A DNA stretch of 64,000 nucleotides from Streptomyces diastatochromogenes. GTDB taxonomy: Bacteria; Actinomycetota; Actinomycetes; Streptomycetales; Streptomycetaceae. Position 1 is the stretch's first letter, and the number at the start of each line of letters is the position of its first letter. The stretch lies in contig JAPTYK010000002.1 of the NCBI GenBank assembly GCA_026913215.1, forward strand, positions 248,001-312,000, given 5' to 3'. Position numbers and translations under genes: made by a program. The notes beneath the pieces are model-generated. The model ran no database searches, was not told the origin of the DNA, and worked only from the letters and a program-made list of their open reading frames with translations. Below are positions 34,103 to 43,185 of the stretch, one piece after another.

Positions 34103-35767
34103 ATGAGTCCCGTTCTCGCTGGAGTCCTCCAGCTCCTGGCCCTCGTCGTCGCGCTCGGCCTCTCCTACCGGCCGCTGGGTGACCACATGGCCAAGGTGTA
34201 CTCCTCGGAGAAGCACTACAAGCCCGAGAAGTGGATCTACAAGGCGATCGGCGCCAACCCGGACGTCGAGATGCGCTGGCCGGCGTATCTGCGCGGGGTG
34301 CTCGCCTTCTCCGTTGTGAGCGTCCTCTTCCTCTACCTGCTCCAGCGGGTGCAGGGCTCGCTGCCCGGCTCGCTCGGCTTCGTGTCGATCGACCCGGACC
34401 AGGCCTTCAACACCGCCGCCTCCTTCGTCGCCAACACCAACTGGCAGTCGTACTACGGCGAGCAGGCCATGGGCCACGTCGTGCAGACCGGCGGCCTGGC
34501 GGTGCAGAACTTCGTGTCGGCGGCCGTCGGCATCGCCGTCGCGGTCGCTCTCGTCCGCGGCTTCGCCCGCTCCCGTACGGGTGAGCTGGGCAACTTCTGG
34601 GCCGACCTGGTCCGGGGGACCGTGCGGATCCTGCTGCCGATCGCGGTGATCGGCGCGCTGGTGCTGGTGGCCTGCGGGGTGATCCAGAACTTTGCCGGGA
34701 TCCACGAGGTCGGCCAGTTCGCGGGCGGCTCGCAGCAGTGGAACGGCGGGGCGGTGGCCTCGCAGGAGGCCATCAAGGAGCTGGGGACCAACGGCGGCGG
34801 CTACTTCAACGCCAACTCCGCGCACCCCTTCGAGAACCCCAACGGGCTGTCGAACCTCTTCGAGATCTACCTGATCCTGGTCATCCCGTTCGCGCTGACG
34901 CGGACCTTCGGCCGGATGGTCGGCTCGATCAGGCAGGGCTACGCGATCCTGGGCACGATGGCCACCATCTGGCTCGCTTTCACCGGCCTGATGATGTGGA
35001 CCGAGTTCGCCCACCACGGCCCGGCGTTCGACCTCGCGGGCGGGGCGATGGAGGGCAAGGAGACCCGGTTCGGGATCGGTGGCTCGTCGATCTTCGCGGT
35101 CGCCACCACGCTCACCTCGACGGGCGCGGTGAACTCCTTCCACTCTTCGTACACCGGCTTCGGCGGCGGGATCACCATGCTGGGCATGCAGCTCGGCGAG
35201 ATCGCGCCCGGCGGCGTCGGCTCCGGCCTCTACGGCATGCTGATCATGGCGGTCATCGCGGTGTTCCTCGCCGGCCTGATGGTCGGCCGCACCCCGGAGT
35301 ACCTGGGCAAGAAGATCGGCACCCGCGAGATCAAGTTCGCCGCCTGCTACATCCTCGTCACCCCGGCCCTCGTCCTGTGCTTCACCGCCGTGGCGATGGC
35401 CCTGCCGACGCCCGCGCACTCGATGACCAACTCCGGCGCGCACGGCTTCTCCGAGATCCTCTACGCGTACACCTCCGGCGCCAACAACAACGGCTCCGCC
35501 TTCGCGGGCCTGAACGCCGACACCCAGTGGTTCAACACCACGATCGGTCTCGCGATGCTCCTGGGCCGGTTCCTGCCGATGGTCTTCGTCCTCGCCCTCG
35601 CCGGTTCGCTGGCCGAGCAGACGCCCGTACCGGAGACGGCGGGCACGCTGCGGACGGAGAAGCCGCTGTTCACCGGCCTGTTGGTCGGCACGATCGTGAT
35701 CGTCACCGGTCTCACCTACTTCCCGGCCCTCGCCCTGGGACCGCTCGCCGAAGGACTCGCAGCATGA
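34103..35767 (+). CDS. kdpA: KdpA, K+-binding channel subunit of the K+-transporting ATPase
   Basis: The 554-residue membrane protein is of normal length. It has about ten spans and the four selectivity-loop regions expected for a K+-channel-like subunit: FVANTNWQSYYGEQAMGHVV (loop 1), TNGGGYFNANSAHPFENP (loop 2), TLTSTGAVNSFHSSYTGFGG (loop 3) and ANNNGSAFAGLNADTQWFNT (loop 4). It binds K+ and feeds the KdpB ATPase. GAGG precedes the ATG at 34103, and its stop overlaps kdpB by ATGA. Confidence 0.95.
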   Translation: MSPVLAGVLQLLALVVALGLSYRPLGDHMAKVYSSEKHYKPEKWIYKAIGANPDVEMRWPAYLRGVLAFSVVSVLFLYLLQRVQGSLPGSLGFVSIDPDQAFNTAASFVANTNWQSYYGEQAMGHVVQTGGLAVQNFVSAAVGIAVAVALVRGFARSRTGELGNFWADLVRGTVRILLPIAVIGALVLVACGVIQNFAGIHEVGQFAGGSQQWNGGAVASQEAIKELGTNGGGYFNANSAHPFENPNGLSNLFEIYLILVIPFALTRTFGRMVGSIRQGYAILGTMATIWLAFTGLMMWTEFAHHGPAFDLAGGAMEGKETRFGIGGSSIFAVATTLTSTGAVNSFHSSYTGFGGGITMLGMQLGEIAPGGVGSGLYGMLIMAVIAVFLAGLMVGRTPEYLGKKIGTREIKFAACYILVTPALVLCFTAVAMALPTPAHSMTNSGAHGFSEILYAYTSGANNNGSAFAGLNADTQWFNTTIGLAMLLGRFLPMVFVLALAGSLAEQTPVPETAGTLRTEKPLFTGLLVGTIVIVTGLTYFPALALGPLAEGLAA

Positions 35768-37878
35768 GCACCCTCACCCCCACCCGGCCCTCGCGGTCGG
35801 AGGAACCCACCGGCCGGCCCGCCGGGGCCGGACGCGTCGGCGGCGGGCTGTTCGACCCGAAGCAGCTGGTCAGCTCCTTCCCGGACGCCCTGCGCAAGCT
35901 CGACCCGCGCGTGATGGTCAAGTCGCCGGTCATGTTCGTGGTGCTGGTCGGCTCGGTCGTCACCACCGCCCTCGCCGTCAAGAACCCGGGGGACTGGTTC
36001 GGCTGGGCGATCACCGCCTGGCTGTGGCTGACCACGATCTTCGCCAACCTCGCCGAGGCCGTCGCCGAGGGCCGGGGCAAGGCGCAGGCCGACACCCTGC
36101 GCAAGGCCAAGACCGACACCGTCGCCCGCCGTGTGACGAAGACGGGCGAGGAGCGGGTCCCCGGCACCGAGCTGAGGATCGGCGACCTGGTGGTCTGCGA
36201 GGCCGGGGACGTCATCCCCGGCGACGGGGACGTCGTCGAGGGCGTCGCGTCCGTCGACGAGTCCGCGATCACCGGCGAGTCCGCCCCCGTCATCCGGGAG
36301 TCCGGCGGCGACCGGTGCGCGGTCACCGGCGGCACGAAGGTGCTCTCCGACCGGGTCGTCGTCAAGATCACGACGAAGCCCGGCGAGACCTTCATCGACC
36401 GGATGATCAACCTGGTCGAGGGCGCCGCGAGGCAGAAGACCCCCAACGAGATCGCCCTCAACATCCTGCTGGCCTCGCTGACCATCGTCTTCCTGCTGGC
36501 CGTCGTCACGCTGAAGCCGTTCGCGATCTACGCGGGCGCCGACAAGCAGACCTCGATGATCGTCCTGACGGCGCTCCTGGTCTGCCTGATCCCGACGACC
36601 ATCGGGGCCCTGCTGTCCGCGATCGGCATCGCGGGCATGGACCGCCTCGTCCAGCGCAACGTCCTCGCCATGTCGGGCCGCGCGGTCGAGGCCGCCGGAG
36701 ACGTCTCCACCCTGCTGCTCGACAAGACCGGCACCATCACGCTCGGCAACCGGCAGGCCGCCGAGTTCGTCCCGGTCAAGGGGGTGACGGCCGCCGAACT
36801 GGCCGACGCCGCCCAGCTGTCCTCCCTCGCCGACGAGACCCCCGAGGGCCGCTCGATCGTAGTCCTGGCCAAGGAGAAGTACGGGCTCCGTGAGCGCCAC
36901 CAGGGCGAGCTCGCCCACGCCACCTGGATCGAGTTCACGGCCCAGACCCGTATGTCGGGCGTGGACGTGGACGGGCGCAAGGTCCGCAAGGGCGCGACCG
37001 GCTCGGTCGTCGCCTGGGTGCAGGAGCAGGGCGGCACGGTCGCCGACGACGCTCAGGTCCTCACCGATGCCATCTCCCAGGCCGGTGGCACGCCGCTGCT
37101 CGTGGCGGTCAAGGACGACAAGGGTGCCCGCGTCCTCGGTGTCATCCACCTCAAGGACGTCGTGAAGGAGGGCATGCGGGAGCGGTTCGACGAGCTGCGC
37201 CGGATGGGCATCAGGACGGTCATGATCACGGGTGACAACCCGCTGACCGCGAAGGCCATCGCCGAGGAGGCGGGCGTCGACGACTTCCTCGCCGAGGCCA
37301 CCCCCGAGGACAAGATGGCCCTCATCAAGCGCGAGCAGGCCGGCGGGAAGCTGGTCGCGATGACCGGCGACGGCACCAACGACGCCCCCGCCCTCGCGCA
37401 GGCCGACGTCGGTGTCGCGATGAACACGGGCACGTCGGCCGCGAAGGAGGCCGGCAACATGGTCGACCTCGACTCGAACCCGACCAAGCTCATCGAGATC
37501 GTCGAGATCGGCAAGCAGCTCCTGATCACCCGGGGCGCGCTGACGACCTTCTCCATCGCCAACGACGTCGCGAAGTACTTCGCGATCATCCCCGCGATGT
37601 TCGCCGTCGCCTACCCGTCCCTGGACAAGCTCAACATCATGGGCCTGGCCTCGCCCCAGTCCGCGATCCTGTCCGCCGTCATCTTCAACGCCCTGATCAT
37701 CGTGGCCCTCGTCCCGCTCGCCCTCAAGGGCGTCCGCTACCGCCCGTCGAGCGCCGACTCGATGCTCCGCCGCAACCTCGGCATCTACGGCCTGGGCGGC
37801 CTGATCGCCCCGTTCGTCGGCATCAAGCTCATCGACCTCCTCCTCTCCTCATCCCCGGAATCGGCTGACCGATCATGA
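35764..37878 (+). CDS. kdpB: KdpB, catalytic ATPase subunit
   Basis: The 704-residue P-type ATPase has ITGESAPVIRES, the phosphorylation motif LLLDKTGTITLGNRQ, KGATGSVVAW and AMTGDGTNDAPALAQADVGV, all intact. It hydrolyses ATP to drive K+ uptake through KdpA. It is overlapped by kdpA upstream and kdpC downstream (four bases each), so the three subunits are translationally coupled. It is closely related to the orphan copy at 27919-30060. Confidence 0.95.
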   Translation: MSTLTPTRPSRSEEPTGRPAGAGRVGGGLFDPKQLVSSFPDALRKLDPRVMVKSPVMFVVLVGSVVTTALAVKNPGDWFGWAITAWLWLTTIFANLAEAVAEGRGKAQADTLRKAKTDTVARRVTKTGEERVPGTELRIGDLVVCEAGDVIPGDGDVVEGVASVDESAITGESAPVIRESGGDRCAVTGGTKVLSDRVVVKITTKPGETFIDRMINLVEGAARQKTPNEIALNILLASLTIVFLLAVVTLKPFAIYAGADKQTSMIVLTALLVCLIPTTIGALLSAIGIAGMDRLVQRNVLAMSGRAVEAAGDVSTLLLDKTGTITLGNRQAAEFVPVKGVTAAELADAAQLSSLADETPEGRSIVVLAKEKYGLRERHQGELAHATWIEFTAQTRMSGVDVDGRKVRKGATGSVVAWVQEQGGTVADDAQVLTDAISQAGGTPLLVAVKDDKGARVLGVIHLKDVVKEGMRERFDELRRMGIRTVMITGDNPLTAKAIAEEAGVDDFLAEATPEDKMALIKREQAGGKLVAMTGDGTNDAPALAQADVGVAMNTGTSAAKEAGNMVDLDSNPTKLIEIVEIGKQLLITRGALTTFSIANDVAKYFAIIPAMFAVAYPSLDKLNIMGLASPQSAILSAVIFNALIIVALVPLALKGVRYRPSSADSMLRRNLGIYGLGGLIAPFVGIKLIDLLLSSSPESADRS

Positions 37879-38558
37879 ACAACTCCGTAGGAAACGCAGG
37901 ACGATTGCTCTGGGCCGGACTCCGTGCCCTCCTCGTCCTGACCGTGATCACCGGCGTGCTCTATCCGCTCGCCGTCACCGGCATCGCCCAGGCGGTCTTC
38001 CCCGGCAGGGCGAACGGCTCCGAGGTGAAGGACGCGAGCGGCAGGGTCGTCGGCTCCGAACTCATCGGCCAGACCTACAACCTGCCGAAGAAGAACCCGG
38101 ACGACGCGGAGGAGGCGGTGGTCCCGGACCTGAAGTGGTTCCAGCCGCGTCCCTCCAACGGCCTCGGCACCAACACCGTCAACACCCAGTACAAGCTGAT
38201 CCTCTCCGGCGCCACCAACCGCTCCGGCGACAACGCCGAGCTGATCCAGTGGGTGAAGGAGGCCAAGGCCGCCGTCGTCAAGGACAACTCCACCGCCGGC
38301 TACCGGGTGAAGCCCTCCGACGTCCCCGCCGACGCCGTCACCTCCTCCGGCTCGGGCCTCGACCCGCACATCTCCCCGGAGTACGCGAAGCTCCAGGTGC
38401 ACCGGGTCGCGGAGAAGAACCACCTCACCGTCGCCCAGGTCGACAAGCTCGTCGCCGCCCACACCGACGGCCGCATCCTCGGCTTCATCGGCGAACCCCG
38501 CGTCAACGTCCTCCAGCTCAACATCGCGCTGAAGGACCTCGTGGCGGCCAAGGGCTGA
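37875..38558 (+). CDS. kdpC: KdpC, accessory subunit of the K+-transporting ATPase
   Basis: The 227-residue protein has one N-terminal span (LLVLTVITGVLYPLAVTGIA) and a periplasm-side domain with PGRANGSEVKDASGRVVGSE, FQPRPS and SGSGLDPHISPEYAKLQVHR, the KdpC signatures. It stabilises the KdpAB complex. It is followed by a strong hairpin before kdpE. Confidence 0.95.
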   Translation: MNNSVGNAGRLLWAGLRALLVLTVITGVLYPLAVTGIAQAVFPGRANGSEVKDASGRVVGSELIGQTYNLPKKNPDDAEEAVVPDLKWFQPRPSNGLGTNTVNTQYKLILSGATNRSGDNAELIQWVKEAKAAVVKDNSTAGYRVKPSDVPADAVTSSGSGLDPHISPEYAKLQVHRVAEKNHLTVAQVDKLVAAHTDGRILGFIGEPRVNVLQLNIALKDLVAAKG

Positions 38559-38578
38559 TGGCCTTAAGCCCGACGCAT

Positions 38579-38618
38579 GGGAGCCGGCAGTCCGGGAACG
38601 TCCCGGCTGCCGGCTCCC
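38579..38618 (+). terminator. Hairpin between kdpC and kdpE
   Basis: GGGAGCCGGCAG pairs with CTGCCGGCTCCC, and inside it CCGGGA pairs with TCCCGG around ACG. This very stable structure starts 20 bases after kdpC and may terminate or attenuate transcription so that kdpED is expressed at a lower level. Confidence 0.7.
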
Positions 38619-38662
38619 GACGCGCATCCGACGGCACGCTCAAGACGAAAGGCAGTACGCCG

Positions 38663-39364
38663 ATGACCCGGGTCCTGGTCGTCGAGGACGACGCGCAGCT
38701 GGCGCGTGCCCTGACGATCAATCTCAAAGCGCGCAAGTACGACGTGGACGCGGCCTACGACGCCGCGACCGCGCTCCGGCTCGCGGCCACCGAGCAACCG
38801 GACGTGATCCTCCTGGACCTCGGGCTGCCGGACATGGACGGCATCGACGTCATCCGGGCGCTGCGCGGTTGGAACCGTGTTCCGGTGCTCGTGCTCTCGG
38901 CACGCAGCGGGTCCGAGGACAAGATCCGCGCGCTCGACGCGGGCGCGGACGACTACATGACCAAGCCGTTCAGCATGGACGAACTCCTCGCCCGGCTGAG
39001 GGCGGCCACCCGACGGATCGAGGAAACGCCCGCGCACGCACGGCCGAGCACCGGAGCGGCGGGCGCGGTGGTCACGACCGACGAGTTCACGGTCGACCTC
39101 ATGGGGAAGAAGGTCCGCCGCGGCGGCCACGACGTCCGGCTCACCCCGACCGAGTGGCACCTCCTGGAGATCCTCATCTGCAACCCCGGCGTCCTCGTCA
39201 GTCAGCAGCGTCTCCTCAAGGAGGTGTGGGGACCGAGCTACAGCACCAAGACCAACTACCTGAGGGTCTACATGGCACAGCTGCGCCGCAAACTGGAGGC
39301 GGACCCCTCACACCCGCGCTATCTGATCACCGAGCCCGGCATGGGATACCGCTTCGAGGCGTGA
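38663..39364 (+). CDS. kdpE: KdpE, OmpR-family response regulator
   Basis: The 233-residue protein has a receiver domain (VEDDAQ acidic pair near residue 9, phospho-acceptor Asp in VILLDLGLPDMDG near 53, Lys in MTKPFSMDEL near 102) and an OmpR-type winged helix (VRLTPTEWHLLEILICNPGV, then TNYLRVYMAQLRRKLEADP). It is the only complete response regulator in the window and precedes the intact kdpD. It is the natural candidate to bind the four-unit GTCA arrays, which have the ~11-bp direct-repeat periodicity typical of this family. Confidence 0.92.
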   Translation: MTRVLVVEDDAQLARALTINLKARKYDVDAAYDAATALRLAATEQPDVILLDLGLPDMDGIDVIRALRGWNRVPVLVLSARSGSEDKIRALDAGADDYMTKPFSMDELLARLRAATRRIEETPAHARPSTGAAGAVVTTDEFTVDLMGKKVRRGGHDVRLTPTEWHLLEILICNPGVLVSQQRLLKEVWGPSYSTKTNYLRVYMAQLRRKLEADPSHPRYLITEPGMGYRFEA

Positions 39365-39431
39365 CGCCCCGCTCCCATGTGTACCCGCTCTGCTCTTACA
39401 CGCCCTGTCCGACACCACGAGAAACGACACC

Positions 39432-41975
39432 ATGGGACGCGGAAAGCTTCGGATCTACCTCGGCGCGGCACCGGGCGTCGGCAAGACGTACTCGATGCTC
39501 TCGGAGGCCCACCGGCGGGTGGAGCGTGGCACCGACTGCGTCGTCGCCTTCGTCGAGCACCACAGCAGGCCGCGTACGGAGGTGATGCTGCACGGCCTGG
39601 AGATGATGCCGCGCCAGGAGATCGCGTACCGGGACACGGTCTTCACCGAGATGGACGTGGACGCGGTGCTGTCCCGGAAGCCCGCCGTCGCGCTCGTGGA
39701 CGAGCTGGCCCACACCAACATCCCCGGGTCGCGCAACGCCAAGCGCTGGCAGGACGTCGAGGAGCTGCTCGCGGCCGGCATCGACGTCATCTCCACGGTC
39801 AACATCCAGCACCTGGAGTCGCTCGGCGACGTCGTCGAGTCGATCACGGGAGTGCGGCAGCGGGAGACCGTCCCCGACGAGGTGGTGCGCCGCGCCGACC
39901 AGATAGAGCTGGTCGACATGTCGCCGCAGGCACTGCGGCGCCGCATGGCGCACGGCAACGTCTACAAGCCGGACAAGGTCGACGCGGCCCTGTCCAACTA
40001 CTTCCGCCCCGGCAACCTCACCGCCCTGCGGGAGCTGGCGCTGCTGTGGACGGCCGACCGGGTCGACGAGTACCTCCAGGAGTACCGAACGGAACACCGG
40101 GTCTCGAAGATCTGGGGCTCCCGGGAACGGATCGTGGTCGGCCTGACCGGCGGCCCCGAGGGGCGCACCCTCATCCGCCGCGCCGCCCGACTGGCCGAGA
40201 AGGGCGCCGGCGGCGAGGTTTTGGCCGTCTACATCTCGCGCAGTGACGGACTCACCGCGGCGTCCCCCAAGGAACTGGCGGTGCAGCGCACCCTCGTCGA
40301 AGATGTCGGTGGCACCTTCCACCACATCGTCGGCGATGACATCCCGGCCGGCCTCCTCGAATTCTCCCGCGGGGTCAACGCCACCCAGATCGTCCTCGGC
40401 GTCAGTCGCCGCCGCTCCTGGCAGTACGCCTTCAGCCCCGGTGTCAGCGCCACGGTCGCCCGCGAGTCGGGACCCGACCTGGACGTCCACATCGTCACCC
40501 ACGACGAGGCGGCGAAGGGCCGCAGCCTGCCCGCGGCGCGTCGCGCGAAGCTGGGGCGGTCCCGCACCATCTGGGGCTGGCTCGTCGGCCTCGCCGGGCC
40601 CGTGCTGCTCACCCTGCTGCTCAGCGGCGCCCTCCCCGGCATGGGGTTGGCCAACGACGTCCTGCTCTTCCTCACGCTCACCGTCGCCGCCGCGCTCCTC
40701 GGCGGCCTGCGTCCGGCGCTGGTCTCCGCGGCCGTGGGGTCGCTGCTGCTCAACTACTACTTCACCCCTCCGATACACGAACTCACGATCGCCGATCCGA
40801 AGAACGTGGTCGCGCTGGTGATCTTCGTGGGCGTGGCGATCTCCGTCGCCTCCGTGGTCGATCTGGCCGCCCGCCGCACCCACCAGGCAGCCCGTCTGCG
40901 GGCCGAGGCGGAGACGCTCTCCTTCCTCGCGGGCAGTGTGCTGCGCGGTGAGACGGGCCTGGACGCCCTGCTCGAACGGCTCCGGGAGACCTTCGCCATG
41001 GAGTCGGTCGTCCTCCTGGAGCGGCACGAGGACACCGAGCCGTGGACGTGCGTCGCCGCCGTCGGCCCCGGCCGCCCGGTCGGCCGCCCTGAGGACGCCG
41101 ATGTCGACATGCCGGTCGGCGACCACCTGGCGCTCGCCCTGACCGGCCGCGTCCTGCCCGGCGAGGACCGGCGCGTGCTCGGCGCGTTCGCCGCCCAGGC
41201 GGCGGTCGTGCTCGACCGGCAGCGTCTCGTCGACGAGGCGGAGGAGGCCCGCAGGATCGCCGAGGGCAACAAGATCCGCACCTCCCTGCTCGCCGCCGTC
41301 AGCCACGATCTGCGCACCCCGCTGGCCGGCATCAAGGCCTCCGTCTCCTCCCTGCGCTCCGACGACGTGGAATGGTCGGAAGAGGACCGTGCCGTACTCC
41401 TCGAAGGCATCGAGGAGGGCGCCGACCGGCTCGACCACCTCGTCGGCAACCTCCTGGACGTCTCGCGCCTGGAGACCGGCACCGTGACCGCCGTACTCCG
41501 GCAGACCGACCTCGACGAGGTCGTCCCGATGGCACTCGTGGGCGTGCCCGACGACAGCGTCGAGCTCGACATCCCCGAGACCTTGCCGATGGTCGTCGTC
41601 GACCGCGGCCTGCTCGAACGGGCCGTCGCCAACATCGTCGAGAACGCGGTGAAGTACAGCCCCGCCGGAACCCCGGTCCTCGTCGCCGCCAGCGCGATCG
41701 CCGACCGCGTCGAACTCCGCGTCGTCGACCGCGGACCGGGCGTCCCCGACGAGGCCAAGGACCGCATCTTCGGCGCCTTCCAGCGTTACGGCGACGCCCC
41801 ACGGGGTGCGGGCGTCGGTCTGGGCCTCGCGGTGGCCCGAGGCTTCGTCGAGGCCATGGGCGGCACGGTCACGGTGGAGGACACACCCGGCGGCGGCCTC
41901 ACCATGACCATCAGCCTCCGCATGGAGGACGGTGCTCCGCCCTTCTGTCCCGACGCGGTGAGCGAGACGACGTGA
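39432..41975 (+). CDS. kdpD: KdpD, K+/osmotic sensor histidine kinase (copy 2, intact)
   Basis: The 847-residue kinase is complete: Walker A GAAPGVGKTYSM, DELAHTNIPGSRNAKRWQDV, USP-like domain, four-span membrane region starting near residue 380 (TIWGWLVGLAGPVLLTLLLS), GAF-like part, H-box AVSHDLRTPLAGI near residue 623, N-box NIVENAVKYSPAG, and G-boxes DRGPGVPDEA and GVGLGLAVARG. It should phosphorylate KdpE in response to low K+. It starts 67 bases after kdpE, probably in the same transcript. Confidence 0.93.
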   Translation: MGRGKLRIYLGAAPGVGKTYSMLSEAHRRVERGTDCVVAFVEHHSRPRTEVMLHGLEMMPRQEIAYRDTVFTEMDVDAVLSRKPAVALVDELAHTNIPGSRNAKRWQDVEELLAAGIDVISTVNIQHLESLGDVVESITGVRQRETVPDEVVRRADQIELVDMSPQALRRRMAHGNVYKPDKVDAALSNYFRPGNLTALRELALLWTADRVDEYLQEYRTEHRVSKIWGSRERIVVGLTGGPEGRTLIRRAARLAEKGAGGEVLAVYISRSDGLTAASPKELAVQRTLVEDVGGTFHHIVGDDIPAGLLEFSRGVNATQIVLGVSRRRSWQYAFSPGVSATVARESGPDLDVHIVTHDEAAKGRSLPAARRAKLGRSRTIWGWLVGLAGPVLLTLLLSGALPGMGLANDVLLFLTLTVAAALLGGLRPALVSAAVGSLLLNYYFTPPIHELTIADPKNVVALVIFVGVAISVASVVDLAARRTHQAARLRAEAETLSFLAGSVLRGETGLDALLERLRETFAMESVVLLERHEDTEPWTCVAAVGPGRPVGRPEDADVDMPVGDHLALALTGRVLPGEDRRVLGAFAAQAAVVLDRQRLVDEAEEARRIAEGNKIRTSLLAAVSHDLRTPLAGIKASVSSLRSDDVEWSEEDRAVLLEGIEEGADRLDHLVGNLLDVSRLETGTVTAVLRQTDLDEVVPMALVGVPDDSVELDIPETLPMVVVDRGLLERAVANIVENAVKYSPAGTPVLVAASAIADRVELRVVDRGPGVPDEAKDRIFGAFQRYGDAPRGAGVGLGLAVARGFVEAMGGTVTVEDTPGGGLTMTISLRMEDGAPPFCPDAVSETT

Positions 41976-42028
41976 GCACACGGTAGGAAGGCCGAGCAGG
42001 ACGCCAGGAGCGCGGACACGGAAGGGGG

Positions 42029-42571
42029 GTGCCGGTGGGGGAGAGCGGGCGCCCGGGTGGGAAGGCACGCGCGATCCGAGTGAAGGCGCTCGGCGCGGCC
42101 CTGGCGGTGGCGGTGGCGGCGGCGCGGCCTGGTTCGCACTCGGCGGGGGCAGGGCGTCCGGCGACGACCTGGGGACGGCTGCCCGGTGCCGCACGGGCGG
42201 ACGACCGTGACCGCCCCGGGCGCGGAGACCCACCTGGTGACCGACTGCTCCGGTGCGACGACCGTGGTGCACGTCCCGGGCACCAACTTCAACGCCACGG
42301 CCTCCCTGCCGCTCGCGGCACTGGTCGAGTGGACGACCCTGGTCCCCGGCATGCCCGCTCCAGTGGGGCGCCCGGGGCGGCCGAGCTGGCGGCGAGGGCC
42401 CTTCCCCGTCTGGTCGCCAGCGGTTCGCACCTCGTCTTCCTGCCGCTGAAGCGGCTCCGCCCGGCGGCGCGCACCGCGCTCGGCACGGACCTGGACGTCA
42501 TCGACGGCGCCGGACCCCTCGTGGTCGAAGAGCACCCCACGGAGCTGGCCGCCCTGGTCGGCGGCCGATGA
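42029..42571 (+). pseudogene. Frameshifted hypothetical gene
   Basis: A signal-like start (IRVKALGAALAVAVAAA) is in one frame. The middle (TEHL-type GAETHLVTDCSGATTVVHVP then GTNFNATASLPLAALVEWTT) is in a second, and the end (LVASGSHLVFLPLKRLRPAA ... ELAALVGGR) is back in the first. At least two frame changes are needed to join them. I do not recognise the protein. It lies between kdpD and a DUF3592 gene. Confidence 0.45.
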
Positions 42572-42613
42572 CCCCGTGCGGACCGGCGGGAACAGTGGAG
42601 CGAGGGAGATGAG

Positions 42614-43048
42614 GTGGCGATGACCGGAGCGGCGTGGGTCGTCGCGGCGGCCGTGCTCGGACTCGGCGGAGCCTTCGCCCCTCTCGTCGGGGCCATGGGC
42701 CTCAGCCGGATCCACAGGCTGCGCCGCGACGGAGTGACCGTGCCGGCGCTGGTGCGGTACCGGACGGCGGGCGAGGAGGACGCCGCGCACCCCCGGCGGC
42801 CGCTGCTCCAGTTCGCCACCCTGGACGGCCGGGTGGTCGAGGTCGTCTCCCCGGTGCCGCCGAGCCGTACGCACGCGCTCGTCGACGGCAGCGAGGTGCC
42901 GGTCACGTACGACCCGGCGGACCCGAGCCAGATCCTGGTGGACGGGCGGGAACGACGAGGGATCGAGTACGCCTTCATGGGATGCGGCGCCGCCCTGGCC
43001 CTCGGCGCCCTGGCCCTGGTTCTGGCGGCGGTCCGGGCACGTACGTGA
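42614..43048 (+). CDS. DUF3592 membrane protein
   Basis: The 144-residue protein has a span at each end (AAWVVAAAVLGLGGAFAPLV and GCGAALALGALALVLAAV). Between them is a soluble beta-rich section with GVTVPALVRYRTAG and PVTYDPADPSQILVDGRERR, as in DUF3592 proteins. GTG at 42614 is five bases from GGAG; an ATG two codons in is possible. Its role is unknown. Confidence 0.65.
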   Translation: MAMTGAAWVVAAAVLGLGGAFAPLVGAMGLSRIHRLRRDGVTVPALVRYRTAGEEDAAHPRRPLLQFATLDGRVVEVVSPVPPSRTHALVDGSEVPVTYDPADPSQILVDGRERRGIEYAFMGCGAALALGALALVLAAVRART

Positions 43049-43185
43049 CGGGGAAGGGGGACGGTCGCGCCGTGGGGGAGCGGGACGGTCGCGCTGTACC
43101 GCGGACGCGTGGCGGAGCGTTCCGGAGGGCGGGCGCATCATGGAGGGAGAGCGCTCGGGCGTGACCAGCCAGCAGGAGCCCGTCG